This document shows, piece by piece, positions 16,813-24,935 of a stretch of DNA of 37,070 bases. The stretch's first letter is position 1, and each line of letters begins with the position of its first letter. The stretch is from Sphingomonas-like bacterium B12 (lineage in GTDB: Bacteria > Pseudomonadota > Alphaproteobacteria > Sphingomonadales > Sphingomonadaceae). A program made the translations under genes and the position numbers. The stretch is taken from assembly GCA_000333335.1 (NCBI GenBank), contig BACX01000155.1, forward strand, positions 1-37,070, given 5' to 3'. The notes under the pieces are model-generated. The model did not search any database and had not been told where the DNA came from. It worked only from the letters and a program-made list of their open reading frames with translations.

Positions 16813-17817
16813 GTGACCATTCTTGTCACCGGCGCAGCCGGATTCATCGGATCGCATGTCTCGCGACGCCTAGTGGCGCGCGGCGAGCAAGTGATCGGCA
16901 TCGACAATCTCAACGACTATAATCCCATCGCGCTGAAGCGGGACCGCCTGGCGGCCATTGGCGCACAACCGGGCGCAGCGGATCTGTTTCGTTTCGCCGA
17001 GCTGGATTTTGCCGATCACGAGGCGCTTGATCGGGCGATCTTAGGGGAGGCGGTCGAGGCGATCGTCCATCTCGGCGCGCAAGCCGGCGTGCGCTACTCG
17101 CTCGAAAATCCGCGTGCCTATGCTGCGTCCAACCTCACTGGGCATCTGAACATGCTAGAGGTCGCGCGGCATTGCGGCGTTCGCCACATGGTCTATGCCT
17201 CTTCGTCGTCAGTTTACGGCACCAGCCCGGACCTGCCCTTCTCGGTCGAGCAGCGTGTCGATTTCCCGATCTCTCTCTACGCCGCCACAAAGAAGGCGGA
17301 TGAGCTCATGAGCGAATCTTACTCGCACCTCTATCGTATCCCACAGACCGGCCTGCGCTTTTTCACCGTATACGGACCGTGGGGGCGGCCCGACATGGCG
17401 GTGTGGGGCTTTACCGATAAGATCCTGCGGGGCGAGGCGATCACCGTATTCAACGGCGGCAACATGCGTCGCGACTTCACCTATATCGACGACATTGTGA
17501 CGGGTATCCTCGCGGCGCTCGATCATCCGCCGGCCGATGACGGCGCCGTGAAGGCGGGCGGCAGCGTCAGTCCGCACACGCTTTACAATATCGGCAACAA
17601 TCGGGCCGAGCCGCTGGAGAAGCTGATCGCGCTTATCGAAGAGTGTTGCGGCCGGAAGGCGATTCGCATCGAGAAGCCGATGCAGCCGGGCGATGTACCC
17701 GCCACCTATGCTGAGCTCTCCGCGATCCAGCGCGACCTTGGCTTCCAGCCGAGCACGCCGATCGACGTCGGCATTCCCGCGTGGGTCGAATGGTATCGAG
17801 CCTATAGCGGCCTGTGA
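16813..17817 (+). CDS. UDP-glucuronate 4-epimerase-like NAD-dependent epimerase
   Basis: Extended-SDR sugar-nucleotide epimerase, 334 residues, probably converting UDP-glucuronate to UDP-galacturonate. NAD-binding motif TGAAGFIGSH at residues 6-15. The catalytic Ser is in ASSSSVYG and the Tyr/Lys pair in YAATKK. The blocks GIDNLNDYNPIALKRDRL, FTVYGPWGRPDMA and RRDFTYIDDIV are typical of the CapI/LpsL type rather than GalE. GTG 16813 is supported by GAGGGAGAG upstream. It marks the left end of the exopolysaccharide locus and suggests an acidic sugar in the polymer. A C4-epimerase of another UDP-sugar cannot be excluded. Confidence 0.92.
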   Translation: MTILVTGAAGFIGSHVSRRLVARGEQVIGIDNLNDYNPIALKRDRLAAIGAQPGAADLFRFAELDFADHEALDRAILGEAVEAIVHLGAQAGVRYSLENPRAYAASNLTGHLNMLEVARHCGVRHMVYASSSSVYGTSPDLPFSVEQRVDFPISLYAATKKADELMSESYSHLYRIPQTGLRFFTVYGPWGRPDMAVWGFTDKILRGEAITVFNGGNMRRDFTYIDDIVTGILAALDHPPADDGAVKAGGSVSPHTLYNIGNNRAEPLEKLIALIEECCGRKAIRIEKPMQPGDVPATYAELSAIQRDLGFQPSTPIDVGIPAWVEWYRAYSGL

Positions 17818-18165
17818 GCAGGCATCACGTACTAGGCTTGGCGTGAACGCCTGACGTCCAAGGCCATACCTATCAATGACTATGACCTGATGTGCCCGCC
17901 CGACCGTTCGAGCGGGCAGATCAGGCTCAAATTCGGGTTCGCTTGCAACGCCACGCTGCTCAAAGTCGCATTGCTGCGATCTGCCAATGGAAGGTAGCTC
18001 GGCGGCGGATCCAGCAAGATGTTGCGTCTTTGCCCCACCACGTGATTGCCCTTGACCTCCGGTCGCTTTCGGTCTGCCGGTGACGCGGCGGGGGTGGCGA
18101 TTGCGTTAATTGCGCCGGCGGCGTCCACATCAAGCTGTTAGATGGGATGAAGACACCCTGCCTAA
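17818..18165. other. Intergenic region with possible gene remnant
   Basis: Between the epimerase and the convergent acyltransferase gene. It holds a possible short minus-strand coding stretch (listed separately) and a stem-loop with 6-bp GCCCGC/GCGGGC arms at 17894-17917, extended by CGA/TCG. No run of T follows on either strand, so it is not a standard terminator. Confidence 0.4.
17880..18128 (-). CDS. Possible short hypothetical protein or remnant
   Basis: An 82-codon open frame that starts at GTG 18128, 37 bases downstream of the acyltransferase stop on the same strand. The codon third positions are GC-rich, as in real genes here, and the sequence looks protein-like (YLPLADRSNATLSSVALQ, then NPNLSLICPLERSGGH). 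There is no clear ribosome binding site, and in-frame residues (QLDV) precede the GTG back to a TAA, so it may be the tail of a decayed larger gene. No family recognised. Confidence 0.3.
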   Translation of the reverse strand: MDAAGAINAIATPAASPADRKRPEVKGNHVVGQRRNILLDPPPSYLPLADRSNATLSSVALQANPNLSLICPLERSGGHIRS

Positions 18166-19359
18166 CTACAGATTGAGGCGCCGCCGCATGACGCGATCTA
18201 GGCGGGTGTCGAATGCCGTGGCGTCCGCTGCGGGGGCGCCAATCGATGTTCTGAGACCAGCTGGACCTCGTGCGACAGGTCTAATCGGCCGACGTGCCAT
18301 AAGGGCCTTGATCCACCCCGACAACGGACGCTCGACCGTTTGATAGCAAATGTACCCGGCTAGATTGCATGCGACGAGGGCAAGCAAAACAAACGCGATC
18401 GGGCTTTGCAGAGTTATCGGCAGGTGGTCCCAGGCCGCTGCGATCACCATCAGGAGCAGAGGATGCACCAGATACGTGCTGTATGAGGCGTCTCCTGCTT
18501 TCTCAGCTATACGGCCAAGCCTCGGATAGACGTGCCCCCCCGCACTGGTGCATAAAATGACCGATAAGGCACCGGCGAATGCGTACAGTGCTTGCCAAGC
18601 GATCGGCATGGGGAAGCTGCCGCCGCCGAGCAGGAAAGCCAGGATGAGTGCAGCGAAGATCGCTATCGTACACGCCAAGGGATGGCGTATCCGATGCCAG
18701 CGGCGGGCGCGCTGTTCGGCCACGCCGATCAGCATTCCGATCACGAAGAACAAGGTGACGGGATCGGACCAGAATTGGAGCGCGGTCGCCGGATCGCGAT
18801 AAGGAAAAAGCTGCCAGATCGATGTTCGGGCCAGCACCACGAGCGGAAAAACGGAGATGAGTATCGCCAGCCCAGTCCGACGGGGGAACAGCAAGCAGAT
18901 CGTGAACAGGGTATAGAACATCATCTCGTAGTTTAGCGTCCAGCCCTGACCGACAATCGGCCGCATCGCGCGCTCGGCATCCGACAGGTAGGGAATGAAC
19001 AGCATGGTCTTCATGATCATGCCAGGCGTCACCGTTTCGTGGCGCAGCAACGCCGCGAATGCGAAAGGCAGGATGGCCAGCCAGTAGAGCGGGACGATCC
19101 TGGCTATTCGATTGAGCGCGAACTTGCGTGCGTTTGCCGGTGAGCCGAAGCTGTTTCCGGCGCTCCGGATCATGATGAGTCCGCTAATCGTGAAGAAGCT
19201 GGCCACGCCGGTCCAGCCGATCGCCCAGGCAAGCCGGTAGATTTCCGGCCCAAGGATATGCCGGCGAATGGGATATTCGAGCGCGTGGGTAGCCACCACT
19301 ACGGATGCCGACAGCGCGCGTAGTGCCTGGAGGTGGACGATCTTGCGAACTTGGCTCAT
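18166..19359 (-). CDS. Acyltransferase family 3 membrane protein (OafA-like) 1
   Basis: Integral-membrane acyltransferase of the OafA/NodX type, 397 residues with about ten hydrophobic segments. Landmarks are LQALRALSASVVVATHALEY read in parts (LQALRALSA, VATHAL, with the conserved His), FFTISGLIM, the loop RIARIVPLYW, the QGWTLNYEMMFY block, DASYSTYLVHPLLL and the final QTVERPLS. Members transfer acetyl, succinyl or similar groups to sugars of exopolysaccharides or O-antigens from the cytoplasmic side. It is one of three such genes in this locus and is divergent from the second at 19519. A basic tail of about 50 residues follows the last membrane segment. Acyl donor and target sugar unknown. 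Confidence 0.92.
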   Translation of the reverse strand: MSQVRKIVHLQALRALSASVVVATHALEYPIRRHILGPEIYRLAWAIGWTGVASFFTISGLIMIRSAGNSFGSPANARKFALNRIARIVPLYWLAILPFAFAALLRHETVTPGMIMKTMLFIPYLSDAERAMRPIVGQGWTLNYEMMFYTLFTICLLFPRRTGLAILISVFPLVVLARTSIWQLFPYRDPATALQFWSDPVTLFFVIGMLIGVAEQRARRWHRIRHPLACTIAIFAALILAFLLGGGSFPMPIAWQALYAFAGALSVILCTSAGGHVYPRLGRIAEKAGDASYSTYLVHPLLLMVIAAAWDHLPITLQSPIAFVLLALVACNLAGYICYQTVERPLSGWIKALMARRPIRPVARGPAGLRTSIGAPAADATAFDTRLDRVMRRRLNL

Positions 19360-19430
19360 GGCGCGAATTTAGCGAAGATATGGGCGTGAATAAGCTCAAA
19401 TTTTCTCATGAGTCTCGAAGTGACACGTAA

Positions 19431-19445
19431 TACGCAAAATGCGTA
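19431..19445. promoter_or_regulatory. Short inverted repeat between divergent acyltransferase genes
   Basis: Perfect 6-bp arms TACGCA and TGCGTA separated by AAA lie in the AT-rich 159-base gap between the two divergent acyltransferase genes. The position suits an operator, but no regulator is assigned and a 6-bp repeat may arise by chance. Confidence 0.25.
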
Positions 19446-19518
19446 GTTAGATGGATCTATCGTTTTAGTCTGATATTACAATACGATTGATTGTCATTTA
19501 ACGGGTTGGTGTGGTGAT

Positions 19519-20625
19519 ATGGATGGCGCTGATCGGGGTGGGCCGCTTTTGTCGTTGCAGGTCATTCGTGGTCTCACAGCCTTGAGTATCGCGGCAATTC
19601 ACGTCTCGATCATCATGGCGAAGCCCGAATATGGTGCCATGCAGGCGTTCGGCTGGGCTACGAGCCGTTGCTGGATGGGCGTGAACCTGTTCTTCGTGCT
19701 AAGTGGATTCATCATATTTTTCGCGCACGGCAAGGATGTCGGCTGCCCCGAGCGTTTGCCGACTTACGCCTGGCGCCGGGCATGCCGTGTCTATCCCGTC
19801 TACTGGATTTTCCTCGGCGCTTTCGTCCTCGCCGCGCTGGCGGGATTCGGGCACCGTTCCTTCCGAATGACCGTCGGCGACCTAGGGTCGGCCTTCACCC
19901 TAGTACACTGGATCGACGACCCGACACTGCCTCTTAAGGTCGCCTGGACACTGGTGTTCGAAGTTTCCTTCTATGCGATGTTCGCCTTGCTCATCGTCAA
20001 CCGGAGGGTGGGGCAGTTGGCCTTCGGTCTGTGGCTGGCCTCGATCATGATCGCCTCGTTCGGCTTCGGCAGCCTGTCGATGGGCTGGACGAGCATGTGG
20101 AACATCAATTTTTTCTATGGCGCCATCGCCTTCCAGGCGTTCCGCAGGCTCGATGATCGGTGGGGTGTGCCGTTACTTGTGGCGGGACTCGGCCTGCTTG
20201 TCACGCTCGGACTTCTGCATGAAGGCTATTCCAGCATCGAGACGCAGCAGGGGGATCCGCTATGGCTGATGTTGATCGGCGTGCCCTTCGCGATGCTGTT
20301 GCTCGGTTCTGCGCTTGCCGAGCGTCGCTATCGCTTCCGACCGCCAGCCATTTTCGTCTTGCTGGGTGAAGCCTCGTTTGCGACCTATCTCGTCCATTCG
20401 GCGGTGATCTCGGCGCTGTGCGGAATGCTGCATCACCATGCGCCCGGTTTTCCGGCACCGCGCCTGGCGTTCGGACTGATATTCGTGATGGCAATCCTGA
20501 TCGGGCTGGCTGCGCACCTTGTCGTGGAGCGTCCAGTCCTCAGGCTGGTGAAGCGGATCGACACGCACCGGCGCCGCGTTTCGCGCCCGCCGGAGGTGGC
20601 GCTGGCCGCAGCGCCAGCCAGCTGA
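19519..20625 (+). CDS. Acyltransferase family 3 membrane protein (OafA-like) 2
   Basis: Second OafA-type membrane acyltransferase, 368 residues, about ten membrane segments. Conserved blocks: QVIRGLTALSIAAIHVSI with the active-site His, VNLFFVLSGFIIFF, RRACRVYPVYW, WTLVFEVSFYAMFA, ASFATYLVHSAVI and LVVERPVL. It is divergent from acyltransferase 1 and convergent with the GH12-like gene, whose stop codon directly abuts its own. It probably adds an acyl group to a different sugar or position of the same repeat unit than its neighbours; the protein is only distantly like acyltransferase 1, so it is not a recent duplicate. Confidence 0.92.
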   Translation: MDGADRGGPLLSLQVIRGLTALSIAAIHVSIIMAKPEYGAMQAFGWATSRCWMGVNLFFVLSGFIIFFAHGKDVGCPERLPTYAWRRACRVYPVYWIFLGAFVLAALAGFGHRSFRMTVGDLGSAFTLVHWIDDPTLPLKVAWTLVFEVSFYAMFALLIVNRRVGQLAFGLWLASIMIASFGFGSLSMGWTSMWNINFFYGAIAFQAFRRLDDRWGVPLLVAGLGLLVTLGLLHEGYSSIETQQGDPLWLMLIGVPFAMLLLGSALAERRYRFRPPAIFVLLGEASFATYLVHSAVISALCGMLHHHAPGFPAPRLAFGLIFVMAILIGLAAHLVVERPVLRLVKRIDTHRRRVSRPPEVALAAAPAS

Positions 20626-21405
20626 TTATCGGTACGTCACGCGCCAATGATCGACGACCACGCGTGTGTGCCCGCCACCCGGCGCCGGCTCGATGCCAAA
20701 GGCCATGCCATTGAACCATTCGGACCCCGCCAGGATGCGCTTTTGCATGAGCCACGAAAGGAGCGGCGCGATTTCGATCGTACCTGCCTGCACATCCTCG
20801 CCATTGGCGGGGATGATCATGTAGAAAGTGCCCTGCCGGTGGACGGTCCAGACGCGGCCCGATCGGTCACGATAGCTGCCGATGAGGCTGCCCGCGCCGG
20901 CGTAGGCGGCGGTGGTCCGCGGCGTGTGCAGGAAGAAGCCGATCTCAAAAAGCTTCGCCTTTTCGTCCCCGGCCCTTGCGGTCAGGTAGAATTCGGCGAG
21001 TAGGTTGAAGCACGGACTGCCTGCATAGCGGAAGGCGAAGGCCTCATCGAGATGATGGATATCGCGTACCCGCCGCGGGGTGACGGGCATCGGCGGGCGT
21101 CCGCCATCGTAATTTCCGAAGGACAGGGCATTGTATCCCCAGACGCCCGATCGTGCCGGTGCGCGCCGCGGCCATATCGAATCGATGATCGTCCCGTCAG
21201 GGAAGCTGTCGGGACGGACGATGATCGTGTCTCGATAGTCGATGCCGTGGACGAGGCCCGGCTCGAGGAAGGTCGACCAGGGGCTCGCAAACGCCTGGTA
21301 GCTGCCGCGATAAAAGGGTTCGCGGTCCTGCAGCATGATCGTGCTGGGCGGTGAGGAGGTCGCCAGTGCTGCCAACGCGAGGATCGCGCGTGGCGCTCGC
21401 CTCAT
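20626..21405 (-). CDS. Secreted GH12-like glycoside hydrolase
   Basis: A 259-residue protein with an N-terminal export signal-like segment (RRAPRAILALAALA). The C-terminal half resembles glycoside hydrolase family 12 in order and spacing: a strand NLLAEFYLTA, the block KLFEIGFFLH with Glu154 at the nucleophile position, a GSYRDRSGRVWTVHRQG strand pair, a helix-rich insert (LLSWLMQKRIL), then FNGMAFGIEPAPGG with Glu239 at the acid/base position and a final strand VVVDHWRVTY. GH12 enzymes are beta-jelly-roll endo-glucanases and xyloglucanases. Its start overlaps the GT4 stop by four bases (ATGA), so it is the last gene of a four-gene unit. I infer trimming or release of the exopolysaccharide. 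The family assignment is by eye and should be treated as likely, not proven. Confidence 0.72.
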   Translation of the reverse strand: MRRAPRAILALAALATSSPPSTIMLQDREPFYRGSYQAFASPWSTFLEPGLVHGIDYRDTIIVRPDSFPDGTIIDSIWPRRAPARSGVWGYNALSFGNYDGGRPPMPVTPRRVRDIHHLDEAFAFRYAGSPCFNLLAEFYLTARAGDEKAKLFEIGFFLHTPRTTAAYAGAGSLIGSYRDRSGRVWTVHRQGTFYMIIPANGEDVQAGTIEIAPLLSWLMQKRILAGSEWFNGMAFGIEPAPGGGHTRVVVDHWRVTYR

Positions 21406-22445
21406 GCTGCGCGCAGTGTGTCAGCGAGCAGGGCTGCTGCCTCGTTCCACGCGAAATCGGTCCGCACCCTATTTGCCTCGCGCTTTCCGCGACGGCGCAG
21501 AGCGGCAGGTGTGGCCTGGATCAGATAGGCAGCGGCGTCCTCGGCCGGCGTTGCGGTTCCAACGATCGCGCCGTGATAGTTCTCAATCATGCTGCGCACG
21601 CCGGCGAGATCCATGGCAACCGGTATCACGCCGCTGGCCAAGGCCTCGAGTACGATCAACGGGTAGGAGTCGACTCGCGAAAGATGGACCAGCACATCGG
21701 CTTCGCGCATGCGGTCGATCAACTCGGCGGGCGGGGTCCAGCCGATCAGCTCGACCTCGCGCTGCAGTTCTCGATCAATGATCGCTGCCTGCAGACGTCC
21801 GTGCGTCATGGCATCCGCACTGCCAATGATGCGGGCGGAGAACGGGACGCCCGCGTCGCGCAGGTGCGCGCAGACATCGATAACGAGGAAGCTCCCCTTC
21901 GCCTCTGAAAGGCGGCTGGCATGGAGGATCCGCAACGGTCCGGTGCGCCGCCCGGATTTGGGCGACGGCACCAGGGTTTCGGCCGGAAGAAATGTCCTGA
22001 TCGTCGAGCGCGGGACGTTGTACGGGAGTGCGATTTCATCCTGCTGCGTGTCCGCCAGCAGCGCGATGCGATGGGCCGCGCGGAGCAGCAGGCGACTGAG
22101 GCGGCGCAATGCGGATATGCGTTCCGATCGCCAGTCCTTACCCAGGTGCGGCGTGACGATCACCTTGAACCCGAGGGCTCGCGCGGCAAGTAAATAGCCG
22201 AGATCGGGCAGGTTCACATATTGCAGCCAAACGGTCGCAGGACCTCTTGCGCGATGGCACACGAGGCTTGCCAAGCCGCGCAACACCAGTGGGAGCCGGC
22301 GGAGACTGAGGTAGGCAGTGCCGGTTGCCAGGCGCGTGATGCTGATGTGCGGATCGTGTCGTTTCAGCGCTGCGCTGGCGCGGTCGCAAAATGTCTCGAC
22401 GCCTCCCATGTGGGCAGGCGATCCGCCCAGGATGAGCAGCCGCAT
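21402..22445 (-). CDS. Glycosyltransferase family 4
   Basis: Retaining GT-B glycosyltransferase of 347 residues. The N-terminal Rossmann-type domain begins MRLLILGGSPAHMGGVETF, with the glycine loop for the acceptor side. The C-terminal donor-binding domain shows RILHASRLSEAKGSFLVID, VELIGWTPPAELI, and the ExxxxxxxE type block VDSYPLIVLEALASG. The start ATG 22445 shares one base with the GT26 stop (TGATG), and the stop overlaps the GH12-like gene start. It acts at the cytoplasmic membrane face, adding a sugar to the lipid-linked repeat. Donor sugar cannot be read from sequence. Confidence 0.92.
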   Translation of the reverse strand: MRLLILGGSPAHMGGVETFCDRASAALKRHDPHISITRLATGTAYLSLRRLPLVLRGLASLVCHRARGPATVWLQYVNLPDLGYLLAARALGFKVIVTPHLGKDWRSERISALRRLSRLLLRAAHRIALLADTQQDEIALPYNVPRSTIRTFLPAETLVPSPKSGRRTGPLRILHASRLSEAKGSFLVIDVCAHLRDAGVPFSARIIGSADAMTHGRLQAAIIDRELQREVELIGWTPPAELIDRMREADVLVHLSRVDSYPLIVLEALASGVIPVAMDLAGVRSMIENYHGAIVGTATPAEDAAAYLIQATPAALRRRGKREANRVRTDFAWNEAAALLADTLRAA

Positions 22446-23323
22446 CACGGCCTGCCCTGCCGCAGACGCTGGAGCAGCGTGCAAGCGACAAACAGGACAT
22501 TGCCGATCAGGTAGCGCTTCGCCAGCCTGCGAGGCTCCAGCGCGAGCCGAAACACCCATTCCAGCCGAAGCCTGCGGATCAAAGCCGGTGCACGCGAGAC
22601 TTTCCCCGAGGCGAAGTCGAGGAAAGCGCCGACGCAGAGCAGCGGCATGTGCAATTCGTTGCGCGCCCAGGCTGCCCAGATCTCTTGTCGGGGATGTCCC
22701 ATCGCGACCAGCACCAGCCGCGCATCCGAAGCCGCGATGCGCCGGATGATCGCCTCTTCTTCCTGAAGCGCGAAGAAACCGTGCTGGGTGCCGGCGATCG
22801 CGACGTTCGGATAGTCCATCCGGATGCGCTCGGCAGCGCTGTCGGCGACGCTCGGTGCGCCGCCGAGCAGGAAGATCGCGGTGCCGGCCGGAAGTCTCCG
22901 CAACAAGGCGGGCGTGAGGTCCGTCCCGTTCAGGTTCTCGGGAAAGCGGCTCCCGTAAAGCAGGCGGCTCGCCAGATCGACTCCGACGCCGTCATTGAAC
23001 AGCGTCATGAAACGGAGGGCCCCGCGAAAATGTGGCAGCTTACGGGCCATGTTGACCGTATGGGCGTTGCAAAAGCCCCACGCTCCGGCGGCACGATTGT
23101 CTACGGCGGAGACGATCCGCTGCAACGCCGTATCCAGTGTCGCTACGCACACCTCGACATGGCCGATCCTGCGCGTCGTCTCGGGCGGTCTCGGTTGCTG
23201 CTCGTCCCTGTGCGCGGCGAGGCGTGTCCAGGACAGATAGCGAGGTCGGCCGCGCGGCCCTGCGAAACCTGCCGGTGGTCTGCGGTCGTCGGTAAAATCG
23301 GTGGTGCGATGAGTGCTGGCCAT
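22445..23323 (-). CDS. WecG/TagA/CpsF-family (GT26) glycosyltransferase
   Basis: Inverting glycosyltransferase of 292 residues, family GT26, which includes WecG, TagA and GumM. Key blocks: FCNAHTVNMARKLPHFR, the NGTDLTPALLRRL motif (catalytic Asp region), IFLLGGAPSVADSAAERI, LVLVAMGHPRQEIW, and VGAFLDFASGKVSRAP followed by RLEWVFRLALEPRRLAKRYL. These enzymes usually add the second or a later sugar on polyprenyl-linked intermediates. A proline- and arginine-rich N-terminal extension of about 50 residues precedes the domain. Start ATG 23323 (AAGGGA upstream) is chosen; the frame is open further upstream only as shadow. It follows the transglutaminase-like gene by 23 bases. Confidence 0.92.
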   Translation of the reverse strand: MASTHRTTDFTDDRRPPAGFAGPRGRPRYLSWTRLAAHRDEQQPRPPETTRRIGHVEVCVATLDTALQRIVSAVDNRAAGAWGFCNAHTVNMARKLPHFRGALRFMTLFNDGVGVDLASRLLYGSRFPENLNGTDLTPALLRRLPAGTAIFLLGGAPSVADSAAERIRMDYPNVAIAGTQHGFFALQEEEAIIRRIAASDARLVLVAMGHPRQEIWAAWARNELHMPLLCVGAFLDFASGKVSRAPALIRRLRLEWVFRLALEPRRLAKRYLIGNVLFVACTLLQRLRQGRP

Positions 23324-23346
23324 GGGGCGATCCCTTGCCGGTGCGA

Positions 23347-24237
23347 TCAATGGTGAAGGAGAGACGGTCGATCGGCGCTCTGGGCGGGATCGATCGAGGG
23401 GAGGTAAAGCGCGGGTGGGCACCGCCTTGCGTGTTCGAGGTCCCATGCCCTGCAGCGCGCCTGAACCTCTTCGATCGCCGTTCCGGTTCGACTGAGTTCG
23501 TCGAGCATGGCGACGATTTCCGGGCTGCGCGGCCAGGGATAGTCTGCGAGCACCGGCTTCGATGTCGGTCCGCTCTCTTCCATGATCCGGGCCAGCAGGC
23601 GCTTGATCTCGAAATGCCGTGCCTTGGCGTCTTTCATCGCTCGCCCGATCGTCTCGGCATTGCCTGGAAATACGTGGATCCGGCTTGCGATCGGGGGCGG
23701 GCTCCGGCGCGAGAGGATCACCTGCGGATCCTCGATGAAGACGCTCCGGCCGTTGTGCGACGCGACGCACAGCGTCGGATCGACCAGATTGCAGTCTGCG
23801 TCCTCGACTACCGCGTGGTGAAGCAGCTCGAAATAGATGCCCGGCCAGGCGAGTACCTGCCATCCAAAGACGATCCGGCCGCCATGTCGGCGCGCATGAT
23901 CATAGCAGTTCCAATATGCGAGGCTGCTCGGGCCCGTCTCGAGCATTTTGGCTGGCTCGGCCGGCGGAAGACGAAGATGCTGCGACAGGTCTCGCAGGAA
24001 CGCCTTTGAATCGGGAGGCACCGCGACGAAGGGCATCGGATCTCGGCCTTTGAGCAGATCCCTTTGAAGAGCGAGTAGTTCGCCATCTTCGGGGAAGAGT
24101 TGCAGGCCCAGATTTGTCGGCAAAAAGATTCGATGAAATATAGAATCCGAATACGGTGATCCATTATGATACACAATCGAAAGAAGAGGCGCTATTGGTA
24201 TTGCATAGCAGCACAATATAATCTGCGTAAATTGCAC
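23347..24237 (-). CDS. Unknown protein with a transglutaminase-like Cys/His/Asp arrangement
   Basis: A protein of up to 296 residues, not assigned to a named family. The centre reads SLAYWNCYDHARRHGG (Cys111), GWQVLAWPGIYFELLHHAVV (His140/141) and CNLVDPT (Asp153). This order and the HAVV...DPT ending resemble the catalytic triad of transglutaminase-like/papain-fold proteins. I infer a Cys-peptidase, amidase or acyl-transfer fold, not a proven activity. No signal peptide is obvious; the first 35 codons are AT-rich, so the true start may lie downstream (GTG 24174 or later). It is the first gene of a minus-strand unit with GT26, GT4 and GH12-like genes, divergent from the OPX gene. The inverted repeat at 24226-24245 overlaps its proposed start. 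Confidence 0.7.
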   Translation of the reverse strand: MQFTQIILCCYAIPIAPLLSIVYHNGSPYSDSIFHRIFLPTNLGLQLFPEDGELLALQRDLLKGRDPMPFVAVPPDSKAFLRDLSQHLRLPPAEPAKMLETGPSSLAYWNCYDHARRHGGRIVFGWQVLAWPGIYFELLHHAVVEDADCNLVDPTLCVASHNGRSVFIEDPQVILSRRSPPPIASRIHVFPGNAETIGRAMKDAKARHFEIKRLLARIMEESGPTSKPVLADYPWPRSPEIVAMLDELSRTGTAIEEVQARCRAWDLEHARRCPPALYLPSIDPAQSADRPSLLHH

Positions 24238-24245
24238 AATTTACG
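24226..24245. promoter_or_regulatory. Inverted repeat, candidate operator of the divergent export promoters
   Basis: Arms CGTAAATT and AATTTACG, perfect over 8 bp with a 4-base spacer, lie at the boundary between the divergent transglutaminase-like and OPX genes. The palindrome TTTACGTAAA overlaps it at 24240-24249, so CGTAAAT occurs twice, 18 bases apart. This is the most AT-rich part of the locus. A regulator binding here could control both halves of the exopolysaccharide cluster; none is encoded nearby. Confidence 0.45.
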
Positions 24246-24345
24246 TAAATATTAAATATAGATCGGATTTGATGAGTAATTCCCATTTTGGGACTGGAGA
24301 TTAACTTGAATTGAACGTCTGTAAGGACATAGCCAATTCGCATTG

Positions 24346-24933
24346 ATGCGGCGGAGTTCGATCCAGGTGCTCAAATCTCCTCTTCTATTTTTTCTGGCCC
24401 TGACGGCCTGCGCGTCGATCCAGCCCCAGGTGATCGGCCAGGGGGATCGCTACGGAGCGAAGGCGTCGGCCGATGCGGATTACGCGCTGGGGGTCGGGGA
24501 TCGGATCCGCCTTACCGTCTATCGCGAGGACACGCTTTCGGGGGATTATCAGGTCAATCCGAGTGGCAGTGTCGCGCTACCTCTGGTGGGGCAGGTCAAG
24601 GCGCTGGGGGAGACCACGGCTTCGCTTGGCGCGGCGATCCGCATGAAACTGGCGGACGGCTATCTCGTCGATCCCCGCCTCAGCGTGGAGATCGCGACCT
24701 ATCGGCCGGTCTTCGTGCTCGGTGAAGTTCGCACGCCCGGTCAATATCCCTATCAGCCGGGACTGACGGTCCTGAACGCGATCGCATCCGCAGGCGGTTT
24801 CACGCCGCGTGCCGAAAAGCGCGTCATCTACATCCGGCAACCCGGCGCCAATGACGAGAAGGCCTATCGGCTGCGTCCGGGCTTGATGACGCGGCCGGGC
24901 GACACCATCCGCCTAGGCGAACGGCTGTTCTGA
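24346..24933 (+). CDS. Outer-membrane polysaccharide export lipoprotein (OPX, Wza-like)
   Basis: OPX-family export protein, 195 residues. The N-terminus has a lipoprotein signal with lipobox LTAC. The polysaccharide-export domain starts ADYALGVGDRIRLTVYREDTL read in parts (YALGVGDRI, VYREDTLSG), followed by YQVNPSGSVALPLVG, and a SLBB-type domain (VFVLGEVRTPGQYPY, then LNAIASAGGFTPRA). It is a short OPX like GumB/SpsD-type proteins, without the long C-terminal helix of E. coli Wza, so the outer-membrane passage may depend on the beta-barrel encoded next. ATG 24346 is preferred over TTG 24343; a ribosome binding site is weak. First gene of the compact plus-strand operon. Confidence 0.93.
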   Translation: MRRSSIQVLKSPLLFFLALTACASIQPQVIGQGDRYGAKASADADYALGVGDRIRLTVYREDTLSGDYQVNPSGSVALPLVGQVKALGETTASLGAAIRMKLADGYLVDPRLSVEIATYRPVFVLGEVRTPGQYPYQPGLTVLNAIASAGGFTPRAEKRVIYIRQPGANDEKAYRLRPGLMTRPGDTIRLGERLF

Positions 24934-24935
24934 TC

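Noticed and set aside
17894..17917. GC-rich stem-loop as transcription terminator of the epimerase gene
   Set aside because: No T-run follows on either strand and it lies inside a possible coding remnant.
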